This document shows positions 44,395 to 53,500 of a stretch of 64,000 nt of DNA, in pieces. The stretch comes from Nonomuraea fuscirosea. GTDB taxonomy: Bacteria > Actinomycetota > Actinomycetes > Streptosporangiales > Streptosporangiaceae. Position numbers and translations under genes: made by a program. The stretch spans positions 496,001 to 560,000 of the forward strand of contig NZ_PVNG01000002.1 of the NCBI RefSeq assembly GCF_003001935.1. The letters are read 5' to 3'. The notes under the pieces are model-generated. The model made no database searches. It saw nothing but the letters and a program-made list of their open reading frames with translations, and was not told the origin of the DNA. The first letter of the stretch is position 1; each line of letters begins with the position of its first letter.

Positions 44395-45015
44395 TCAGGG
44401 CGCCGCCGGAGGTCCCTCGATGACCATCCGCAGGCAGTCCTGGAACAGGTCGTCGACGGTGCGGCCGGGCTGGAAGTAGTCGGTCACGCCGGCCATGACG
44501 GTCGGGAACATCGCGCCGTACGCGGCCAGGTCCAAGTCCTCCCCGCTGCCCGCCTCGGGCCGGGGCCACTGCTCCTCCAGGACGAACCCGAGGGTGAAGC
44601 GCTCGACCGTCAGCACGATCAGACGGGCCTGCCGCAGCGCGAAGCCCCGTTCCATCAGCGTGCTCATCGCCAGCTCCGAGATCGCCGCCATCTTGAGGGA
44701 GAGCTGGGACGCCGAGACGATCCTGGCGCCGTCCGGATGGGCCAGCAGCGCGCGGCGCAGCCGGGTGGCCAGGCCGCTCAGCCAGTCCTGCCAGCGTTCC
44801 TCCGGCCCGGGCCGGGTCAGCTCGGGGAACTGCTCTTCGAGGATCTCCTCGGCGATGGCGGTGACGAGGGCCGCCTTGTTCGGGAAGTGCCAGTAGAGGG
44901 TCGGTGACCGCACCCCGAGCCGGGTGGCCAGTTTGCGCGTGGTCACGCCGTCGAGACCTTCCGCGTCCAGCAGTGCTATCGCTTCGGTGACGATCCGCTG
45001 TCTGTCCAAGGCCAA
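44395..45015 (-). CDS. TetR repressor with TetR_C domain
   Basis: The 206-residue repressor is close to the tetracycline-repressor subfamily itself. The N-terminal domain reads 'DGVTTRKLATRLGV' and the recognition helix 'RSPTLYWHFPNKAAL', nearly the helix of Tn10 TetR(B). The C-terminal domain has 'LSHPDG'-type and 'ERFTLGFVLEEQ' motifs of TetR_C. I chose TTG 45015 (GGGAGG eight bases upstream; aligns with the TetR start) over GTG 45036. It is divergent from an oxidoreductase gene across two tetO-like operators, so it should repress both until a ligand binds. Confidence 0.9.
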   Translation of the reverse strand: MALDRQRIVTEAIALLDAEGLDGVTTRKLATRLGVRSPTLYWHFPNKAALVTAIAEEILEEQFPELTRPGPEERWQDWLSGLATRLRRALLAHPDGARIVSASQLSLKMAAISELAMSTLMERGFALRQARLIVLTVERFTLGFVLEEQWPRPEAGSGEDLDLAAYGAMFPTVMAGVTDYFQPGRTVDDLFQDCLRMVIEGPPAAP

Positions 45016-45034
45016 AGTCGGCACCTCCCAGCGC

Positions 45035-45053
45035 ACTCTATCAGTGCTAGGGT
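45035..45053. promoter_or_regulatory. Imperfect tetO-like operator
   Basis: ACTCTATCAGTGCTAGGGT keeps the left half-site of the tet operator and a degenerate right half. Confidence 0.65.
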
Positions 45054-45055
45054 CC

Positions 45056-45074
45056 TCCCTATCAGTGATAGAGA
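45056..45074. promoter_or_regulatory. Perfect Tn10-type tetO2 operator
   Basis: TCCCTATCAGTGATAGAGA is identical to the 19-bp tetO2 site of the Tn10 tetracycline system, as I know it. It ends just before the GAGGAG ribosome-binding site of the oxidoreductase. Confidence 0.85.
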
Positions 45075-45083
45075 GGAGCTGAC

Positions 45084-46043
45084 ATGAAGGCAGCGGTGCT
45101 CCACGAGATCGGCGGCGTGCCCCGGTTCGAGGACTTCCCCGACCCGGTGCCCGCCGCGGACGAGGTGATCGTCGAGGTCAGGGCGGTCGCGGTCGAGAAC
45201 GTCGACAAGGCCTTCGCGGCCGGGACCCACTACGCCGGCGGCGGATACCTCGCCCGGTTCCCGCTGATCCCCGTCTTCGACGGCATCGGGACGCTGCCGG
45301 ACGGCACCCTCGTCGGCTTCGGCCGCCCGCGCGCCCCCTACGGCGCGCTGGCCGAGCGGACCGTGGTGGCGCGCGGCGCGTACGTTCCCGTCCCCGACGG
45401 GATCGAGCCGGAGGTCGCGGCGGTGCTCGGCTCCGCCGTCACCGGCATGTCCATGGCGACCGCGGCGGGTCTCGTGCCCGGCGAGACGGTGCTGGTGCAG
45501 GGCGCCACGGGGGTGGCCGGGCGGCTCGCGGTCCAGGTGGCCCGGCTGCTCGGCGCCGGCCGGATCGTCGCCACCGGCCGCGACGAGGGGCAACTGCGCG
45601 AGGTGCTGGACCTCGGCGCCGACACGGTGATCAACACGGCCGTCCAGGACGACGCGCTGGCGCGGGCGTACACGGAGGCGAGGGGCGACGGCTACGACAT
45701 CGTCGTGGACTTCCTCTGGGGCAGGCCCACCGAGATCCTGCTGCGCTCGCTGACACCGGAGTCCTTCGCCTTCCCGAAGCCGACCCGGGTGGTGCAGGTC
45801 GGCGAGTCGGCCGGGGCGCGGCTGACCCTCTCCGCCGACAGCCTGCGTACCTCAGGGGTCGAGATCTACGGCGCGGCCAGAAACCTCGACCCCGGCACCA
45901 TGGGCGAGGTGTACGGGCGGATCGTCGCGTGGACCCGCTCCGGCGAGCTCACCTTCGGGGTGGAGAAGGTCCCGCTGAGCGCGGTCGAGTCCGCCTGGCG
46001 ACGCACCGACCTGCGCGGCAGACGTCTGGTCGTCGTGCCATGA
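45084..46043 (+). CDS. MDR-family oxidoreductase under TetR control
   Basis: The 319-residue medium-chain dehydrogenase-type enzyme has an N-terminal GroES-like domain and Rossmann motif 'VLVQGATGVAGRLAVQVARLLG'. The catalytic zinc ligands (GHE motif, Cys cluster) are absent, so it is probably an NAD(P)H-dependent quinone or enone reductase. It is the only gene on its side of the tetO pair and has GAGGAG five bases before the ATG. Reduction of a ligand recognised by the TetR protein is a reasonable inference; the substrate is unknown. Confidence 0.85.
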   Translation: MKAAVLHEIGGVPRFEDFPDPVPAADEVIVEVRAVAVENVDKAFAAGTHYAGGGYLARFPLIPVFDGIGTLPDGTLVGFGRPRAPYGALAERTVVARGAYVPVPDGIEPEVAAVLGSAVTGMSMATAAGLVPGETVLVQGATGVAGRLAVQVARLLGAGRIVATGRDEGQLREVLDLGADTVINTAVQDDALARAYTEARGDGYDIVVDFLWGRPTEILLRSLTPESFAFPKPTRVVQVGESAGARLTLSADSLRTSGVEIYGAARNLDPGTMGEVYGRIVAWTRSGELTFGVEKVPLSAVESAWRRTDLRGRRLVVVP

Positions 46044-46078
46044 CCGCGGTTCTCGAAGATCCGCGGTGACGACGGCGC

Positions 46079-46669
46079 TCAGGAGGTGCGCCGCAGTCCT
46101 CTGAAGACGAGGTCGATCAGGTGGCGGGGGTTGTAGCGCGGGTCGCTGCCGTGGTCGACGCACAGGTCGCCGACGCCGCGCATCAGCTCGTACGCGCGCG
46201 TGCCCGGCTCGATCTCGCCCGCCTCCACCCCGGCGTCGAGCAGGTGCGCGGCGACCGGCTCCAGACGGTCGAGGAAGTAGGCGTGCAGCGTCGCGAAGCC
46301 GTTGCTGTCGGACTGCATCGCCTTGGCCAGCCCGTGCTTGGTGACCAGGAAGTCGACGAAGAGGTCGATCCACCGGCGGAGCGCCTCGTACGGGGAGCCG
46401 GTCTCCGCCAGCAGCACCGGGCCCGCCTCCGCGCACGCCTCGACCTGGTGACGGTAGACGGCGACGATGAGGTCCGCCCGGGACGGGAAGTGACGGTAGA
46501 TCGTCCCCACCCCGACGCCCGCCTTCGCGGCGATCTCCCGGATCGGCGCGTCGACACCCGAGGCGACGAAAACCTCGGCGGCGGCGGCCAGCAGCGTCTG
46601 CTGGTTGCGCCGCGCGTCGGCCCGCTTGCTCCTGACCGGCATCTCGCCGGGCTGGCCTGTGGTGGGCAC
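46079..46669 (-). CDS. TetR-family transcriptional regulator
   Basis: The 196-residue regulator has helix-turn-helix 'PIREIAAKAGVGVGTIYRHFPSRADLIVAV', and its ligand domain continues to 'RHLIDLVFRGLRR' (SACE_7040/transcriptional-regulator C-domain type). GTG 46669 with GGAG six bases upstream is preferred to the longer frame from 46735. It converges on the MDR oxidoreductase; its target is unknown. Confidence 0.88.
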   Translation of the reverse strand: MPTTGQPGEMPVRSKRADARRNQQTLLAAAAEVFVASGVDAPIREIAAKAGVGVGTIYRHFPSRADLIVAVYRHQVEACAEAGPVLLAETGSPYEALRRWIDLFVDFLVTKHGLAKAMQSDSNGFATLHAYFLDRLEPVAAHLLDAGVEAGEIEPGTRAYELMRGVGDLCVDHGSDPRYNPRHLIDLVFRGLRRTS

Positions 46670-46775
46670 CGTGCTCTCCTTCGCCGACGAAGCGGACCGG
46701 GCTCCGACGATCGATCGATCGGAACAACGCTCCACTTAGTTTAGGCGAAACCGGACACTGATCAGAGAGGCGGCG

Positions 46776-47888
<1,113 letters not shown>

Positions 47889-47919
47889 AATCGAACACTC
47901 CTCAACAAAGGCCCGACCG

Positions 47920-47925
47920 TAGACT
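47920..47925 (+). promoter_or_regulatory. -10 box of a leaderless promoter
   Basis: TAGACT ends 6 nt before ATG 47932, with no ribosome-binding site. Confidence 0.45.
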
Positions 47926-47931
47926 AGCGCC

Positions 47932-48783
47932 ATGGAGGAGCTGCTGGACCCAGGGCTCGGTCAGGTCCGCGTGTTCCTGCGGCACGACGACAACAAACCG
48001 CGCAAACTCCGCTACAACCTCGGGCACGCGCGGCTGCTCACGTTCGGCGGCGCCTACTCCAACCACATCAGGGCCGTGGCCGAGGCGGGGGCGCGTCACG
48101 GCATCGAGACGATCGGGGTCATCAGGGGCGAGGAGCACCTGCCGCTCAACCCCTCACTGGCCCGCGCCGCGGCCTGCGGCATGACGCTCACCTACCTCGA
48201 CCGGGCCTCCTACCGGCGCAAGCACACCGAGGAGCTGCAGGCGGAGCTGCGGGCGCGGTGGGGCGAGGACGTGGTGATCCTGCCGGAGGGCGGGAGCAAC
48301 GCGGCGGCCGTACGCGGCTGCGCCGAGCTGCCGGGGGAGATCGACGGCGACATCGACGGCGACTACGACGTCATCTGCTGCCCGGTCGGCACCGGCGGCA
48401 CCCTGGCGGGCCTCTCGGCGGGGCTCGCCGCAGGCAGGCGGGCGCTCGGGTTCGCGGTGCTGAAGGGCGGCGGCTTCCTGCGGGAGGAGGTGGCCAGGCT
48501 GCAGCGGGAGGCATATGGACGTACATGGCCGAACTGGTCGATCGAGCTCGGCTACCACTTCGGCGGGTACGCGCGGTCGACGCCGGCCCTGGACGCGTTC
48601 GTCGAGCGGCATCCGGTCGAGCGGATCTACGTGGCGAAGATGCTCTACGGGATCGTCGACCTGGCCCGGCGGGGCGTCCTCGCGCCGGGCACCCGCGTCG
48701 TCGCCGTGGTCACCGGTCAGCCCTCGACCCCGGTGGACGCGTGCGGCGCCCCGACCGGCTTCGACTCCGGTGAGCCCCGCTGA
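47932..48783 (+). CDS. ACC deaminase/D-cysteine desulfhydrase-like PLP enzyme
   Basis: The 283-residue fold-type II PLP enzyme has the PLP lysine in 'DDNKPRKLRYNL', substrate loop 'TFGGAYSNHIRAVA' and phosphate-binding 'CPVGTGGTLAGL'. It is shorter than canonical ACC deaminase (about 330 residues) because the N-terminus is trimmed. Related proteins act as D-cysteine desulfhydrases, so substrate is uncertain. Its last 67 bases overlap antisense with the DUF6766 gene. Confidence 0.85.
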   Translation: MEELLDPGLGQVRVFLRHDDNKPRKLRYNLGHARLLTFGGAYSNHIRAVAEAGARHGIETIGVIRGEEHLPLNPSLARAAACGMTLTYLDRASYRRKHTEELQAELRARWGEDVVILPEGGSNAAAVRGCAELPGEIDGDIDGDYDVICCPVGTGGTLAGLSAGLAAGRRALGFAVLKGGGFLREEVARLQREAYGRTWPNWSIELGYHFGGYARSTPALDAFVERHPVERIYVAKMLYGIVDLARRGVLAPGTRVVAVVTGQPSTPVDACGAPTGFDSGEPR

Positions 48784-49400
48784 CGCAGATAGATCGACAG
48801 CACCACCATCGACAGCACGGCCAGCAGCTCCGACTGCCAGTTCTGCAGGCTCCGGTTCCAGAACTCGGCCGAGGTGACGTACGAGCCCCAGGTGACCGGA
48901 TCGCGCAGGTCGCTGAGCCGCTCGGCGTTGTACGCCGCCTGCCCCGCCACCGACTGCGCCAGCCACGACAGCAGGAAGACGGCGCCCATCACCATCCCGA
49001 GCGAGTTGCTGAGCAACCACAGCCGCATCCCCTCGGCCCTGGCCCAGCGCGGGGAGTCGGGCCCCGCGTGCGGCCCGATCCGCTGCTCCTCGTCCGACTC
49101 CGCCCCCTCCTCGCCGGGCTCCTTGGACTCGGGCGAGCCCTTCTGGACCAGCCAGACGGTGAGCATGATGAACAGGAAGAACTGCAGGTATTCGGACTGC
49201 CAGTTCTCGGCCACGTCCACCGCGAACGACGAGGAGAGCACGAACCGCGCCAGCGAGACCGGCTCGGCGCCCTCGGCCACCTGCTGGTCGTTGAACTGCA
49301 GCAGCCCGGCCACGGCCTGCCCGCCCAGCGCCAGCAGGAACAGCACCAGGAACGTCAGCGATAGCGCGTTCTCCTTGACCCGTCTCACAGTCTCGACCAT
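48717..49400 (-). CDS. DUF6766 membrane protein with internal duplication
   Basis: The 227-residue protein has four membrane helices arranged as two repeats. Each repeat has a helix pair and the signature 'NWQSEYLQFFLFIMLTVWLV' / 'NWQSELLAVLSMVVLSIYLR' followed by a QKGSPESK-type tail. Repeats are joined by an acidic linker. Function is unknown. The ATG at 49400 lies inside the end of the upstream 27-residue ORF, so the genes are coupled. The C-terminal tail is encoded antisense to the PLP-enzyme gene. Confidence 0.8.
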   Translation of the reverse strand: MVETVRRVKENALSLTFLVLFLLALGGQAVAGLLQFNDQQVAEGAEPVSLARFVLSSSFAVDVAENWQSEYLQFFLFIMLTVWLVQKGSPESKEPGEEGAESDEEQRIGPHAGPDSPRWARAEGMRLWLLSNSLGMVMGAVFLLSWLAQSVAGQAAYNAERLSDLRDPVTWGSYVTSAEFWNRSLQNWQSELLAVLSMVVLSIYLRQRGSPESKPVGAPHASTGVEG

Positions 49401-49468
49401 CCGATCGCGAAGAAGCTCGCCAGCCCGAGCACGATCACCAGCAGGGTCAGCACGAACATCACCCGCAT
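49385..49468 (-). CDS. 27-residue single-helix membrane microprotein
   Basis: ATG at 49468 follows GGAGG and sits in a TGATG overlap with the lipoprotein stop. The product has one hydrophobic helix (MRVMFVLTLLVIVLGLASFF) and a short basic tail. Its stop lies 16 bases into the DUF6766 gene. The strong ribosome-binding site and overlaps on both sides suggest real translation, either as a membrane subunit or as a coupling peptide. Confidence 0.6.
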   Translation of the reverse strand: MRVMFVLTLLVIVLGLASFFAIGWSRL

Positions 49469-49860
49469 CAGTCCTCCACCTCGCACTCGTACGGGAGGTC
49501 GCGCACCGGGCTGCAGCCGGCCGCGCTGATCCGCCAGCCGTCGCTGAAGTGGCGCAGGAAGAGCGTGTCACCGCGCAGCCGGACCTGCGCCTCGTCACCC
49601 CACACGCTCACCGCGGTGACCCCGCCGCCGGGGCCGAGTCCCAGCTCCTTCAGCGCGTCGGCGCAGGTCTGGCCGCGGTCGGGCAGCTTCTCGGCGGTCT
49701 GGCGGGTGAGCATCGCGCACGCGGCCGCCTCCTGGTGGGCGGAGATCGCGGCGTGGAAGCGCTCGGCCGCTCGTGCGGGGGACCGGGTGTCCACGGCGCA
49801 GCCGGTGGCGGCCGAGACCGGCACGAGGACCAGCGCCAGTACCACGAGAGGCTTTCTCAT
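49468..49860 (-). CDS. Small lipoprotein of unknown function
   Basis: The 130-residue protein has a signal peptide ending in lipobox AATGC, then a domain of about 105 residues with four Cys (in 'AACAML', 'GQTCADAL', 'AAGCSP' and 'PYECEVED'), likely two disulfides. It resembles small actinobacterial lipoproteins with an NTF2-like look, but no family is certain. It is the first gene of a coupled three-gene membrane operon. Confidence 0.8.
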   Translation of the reverse strand: MRKPLVVLALVLVPVSAATGCAVDTRSPARAAERFHAAISAHQEAAACAMLTRQTAEKLPDRGQTCADALKELGLGPGGGVTAVSVWGDEAQVRLRGDTLFLRHFSDGWRISAAGCSPVRDLPYECEVED

Positions 49861-49918
49861 GGGCCTCTGTTACCCACAGGAGTATCGGCCATGCTCGGAG
49901 TAGCGCTGCCCTCGGGGA

Positions 49919-50473
49919 TCAGTACATCGGCCCGAGCTGGTCGAGCACCGGCGACACCAGCGCGTCGAGCTCGCGGGCCAGCACCGTCACCGCTCGGTGC
50001 GCGCGTCGCTCGACCTCCTCGTGCGGCCCCTCGGGCTCGGGCGGCAGGTCGTCCAGCGGCACCGGCGCCTCGACGAGGAGGGAGGCGCGCAGGAACGGGA
50101 TCCTGGCCAGGTCCTGCTGGGTCGGCTCGACGTACTGGCCGAAGGTCTCCTGCCAGCCCAGCCAGCCGCGGTCGCGCCACCACGTCCGCGAGCGCCGCAG
50201 CTCCTCCGGCAGCGGCGAGACGACCCTGACCCGCGCGTAGAGGGTGCCGTCCCAGGTGTTGCGGTGGCAGGTCGCCTCCAGGACGCGCCGGTCCCACCGC
50301 ACGTAGCCGGGGTCGAGGAACGGCGGCGCGGCCAGCCGCCACGCCGTGCAGGCGAAGCGCACCGGCGCGATGTCACCCCACTCGAACTCGTCCAGGTTCT
50401 TGCGAACGTGTACGGCATAGCGCCCGTCGCGGTCCCTGTCGAACTCCTGATCGATCCAGAACGCCTTGCCCAT
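49919..50473 (-). CDS. Conserved protein of unknown function
   Basis: The 184-residue soluble protein is rich in Trp and Arg ('WDRRVLEATCHRNTWDGTLY', 'WWRDRGWLGWQETFG'), with no signal, membrane segment or recognised motif. ATG 50473 (MGKAFWIDQEFDRDRDGRY) is chosen over the frame start at 50569. It is followed in the same direction by the lipoprotein gene after a 58-bp gap. Confidence 0.7.
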   Translation of the reverse strand: MGKAFWIDQEFDRDRDGRYAVHVRKNLDEFEWGDIAPVRFACTAWRLAAPPFLDPGYVRWDRRVLEATCHRNTWDGTLYARVRVVSPLPEELRRSRTWWRDRGWLGWQETFGQYVEPTQQDLARIPFLRASLLVEAPVPLDDLPPEPEGPHEEVERRAHRAVTVLARELDALVSPVLDQLGPMY

Positions 50474-50595
50474 GAGCCCTACGCTACGGCGCTCCCCGGG
50501 CTCCCCGCGTGAGGACGGGAGATCTCGGAATGCGCTGTGACGCGCGTGACACATGTGTAGCTTTTTCACATTGTTGGATGACCTTGGAGTGAATG

Positions 50596-53500
50596 ATGGC
50601 GTCGGAGCAGCTTGACGCGGCCATGAGCCACTGGAAAGCGGGAGATCTCGACCAGGCCGCCGTGCTGTTCAGGCAGATCGCGGCCACGGGTGACCCGGAG
50701 GCGTCCCACCTGCTGGCCGGGCTGCTGCACGAGCAGGGGGACCTGGAGGGCGCGGAGGCGGCGCACCGGTCGGTGATCCAGTCGGGCGACCCGGTGTTCG
50801 GGCAGCGTTCGGCCATCGCCATGGGGATGATGCTCGTGACGGCCAAGGAGTGGGCGGCCGCGCACCGGGTGCTGATGATCGCCTCGGACGGGGCGGATTT
50901 CGAGGTGGCCGCGCTCGCGGACACCGCCCTCGTGCTGGTGCTCACGCAACTGGGCGACGAACCCGGCGCGCAGGCGGCGCTGGAGCGGGCCCGCAGGTCC
51001 GACAGCCCCTCGGTGGCGGAGCTGGCCGCCCGGCTGGAGCTGCCCGACTTCGAGCAGGATCCGGCCTCGGCCAGGGACCTGTACGAGGTGGCCGAGGACG
51101 AGGACGACTACCGGGCGCTGCTGACCTGCGGCGACCCGGAGGTGGTGTCGCTGTCGGCGTTCAAGCTGTACCGGGCGTACGCCGACGACGGCGAGTTCGG
51201 CGCGGCCCGCGAGGTGTGCGAGCACGCCATCGCCGTCGGCCACCCCGACCACCTGGCCATGGCGCACAGCCTGCTCGGCGCGGTGCTGGTGGACCTCGGC
51301 GAGTACGCCGAGGCCGCGGCCGCCTACCGGGTGGCCGCCGAGGACCCCAGGCCCGAGTTCCGGCTCCCCTCGCTGATCGAGCTGGCCAAGGTGACCGCGC
51401 AGCTCGGGGACGTGGCCGAGACCAGGGGGATCTTCCACCGGGTGATCGCCAGCGGCCAGCGCGAGTACGCCGTCGAGGCGCACGCCTGCCTGGCCCAGAT
51501 GCACACCGAGGCGGGAGAGGCCGCCGAGGCGCTGACCGAGCTGCGCGCCGTGCTGGAGGCCGGCGAGAACGAGTGGGCCTCGATCTGCGTCACGCTGCTC
51601 GGCCTGCTGCACGACGGTCATCCGGAGGCACGCGACGAGGTCATGGAGCTGGTCCGGCTGGCGGCCGGGAGCGACGACCCCGACACCTCGTTCAAGGCCG
51701 CGCTGCTGCTGGAGCACGCCGCCAGGCAGCAGCCGCTGGCCGACCCCGTCGAGGAGCAGGCGTTCCAGGACATCGACGACGGCCTGGCCCGGCTGCGGGA
51801 GGGGGACCTGGGCGAGGCCAGGCGGCTGCTGCGCGGAGCCGTCGACTCCGGCGCGCCCGTCCAGTCGTCGCGGGCCATGGTGGTGCTGGCCGAGCTGGAG
51901 ATGGGCGAAGGGGACCGGGAGCAGGCGGACGAGCTGCTCGCGTACGTGGCCGAGGGCGAGGACGTGCTGGAGGGGCTGCACGCGACGTTCCTGCTGCACC
52001 TGGTGCGCGAGTCAGGTGAGGAGCCGCATCCCGTGCTGGCCGCGATACTCGCCCACCAGCGGCTCGGCAGGGAGGAGGGCCTGGTCCGCTACGAGGCCGC
52101 CACCGCGCATCCCGACCCGGCGGTCGCCGCGATCGGCACCGCCGTGTTCGCCCAGGTGCTGGCCTCGATCGGGTACGACCTGTCGGAGGCGTCGGAGATG
52201 TTCACCCGGGCGGCGGACAGCGGGGACCCGCTGGCGCTGTCGTACACGGCGCTGCTCCGCAAGGACCTGCCCACGGGCGCGGACCAGGCCGTCGAGCTGC
52301 TACGCCGGGCCAGGGCGGGCGGACATCCCGTGCTCGCGCCGTGGGTGGCGCACCACCTGGGCGGGCTGGTCGAGGAGGACGACCCGGCCGAGGCGCGGGC
52401 CGCGTACGAGTCGGTGCTGGAGAGCACGACGCACAAGGGGCTGCGGGTCGAGGCCGCCGCCGGGCTGGTCGGCGTGTACGAGCGGCAGGGCGACCTGCTG
52501 GCCGCCTGCCGCCTGCACGAACGGCTGATCGCGGAGGGGAGGCAGGACCGCGCCGCGCTGCCGCTGGCGTTCACGCGGGTCAGGCTCGACGACGTCGAGG
52601 CCGCCCGGGCCGCGCTCGCCCTGGCCTCCGACGAGGTCGGCGCGTTCGGCGCGCTGCTGCTCGACGAGGACTTCGAGGCCGCGCGGCGGGCCTTCCCGCA
52701 GGAGGAGGTCCCGGCCGTGATGGCGACGGCGCTGGCCATGGAGAGCGCGCACGCCTGGCGGCGCCTCGGCGCGACGGCCGCCGCGGACGGGGCGCTCGCG
52801 CTGGCCGCCGCGGTCGGCGAGCCGCGGGACGAGCGGCAGCGGGCCGGCTGCTACCTCGGCGCGCTGCGCTCCGACGCGGGGGACCGGCGCGGCGCGATGG
52901 CGGCGCTCATGGGAGCGCTGGGCGACGACGAGCACCTGAACGGCGTGGCGCTGCGCTCGGCCGGCCAGATCCTGCGCGAGCTGGGCGAGCACGCCGAGGC
53001 GGTCGAGACGCTCACCCGGGTGCCGGGAGCGGACGGCGACCGTGACCTGACTCTGATGATCGGCGACTCCCTCGTGGCCTGCGGCCGGGCGGAGGAGGCG
53101 CGTGAGCTGCTGGCCGGGAGGTTCGGCGCGGACGCGACGCTGCACCTGGCCACGTTCCTGCGCGACCACGGTGACCCGCGGGCGGCGCTGGCGGCCATGA
53201 AGGCCGCGCCGCCGCACGTGAGCGGCGAGTCCCAGCGGCTGCTCGGCGGCCTGCTGGCCGAGACGGGGGACCTGGAGGGGGCGAAGGCGGCGTTCGAGCT
53301 GGGGGCGGCCGTCGATCCCGGGTCCGAGCCCGAGACGATGCTGGCCGCCGGCCGCTGCCTGCTGGGGACGCCCGAGACCGACGCCGCGCGCTTCGCGCTG
53401 GAGCGGGCCGCGGCGCAGGAGGAGGATCCGTTCCGCGCCGCCGTGGCCGCGTACCTGCTCGGGAGAGGTGACGAGGAGGACCTGCCCTGGGTGCTGGCGG

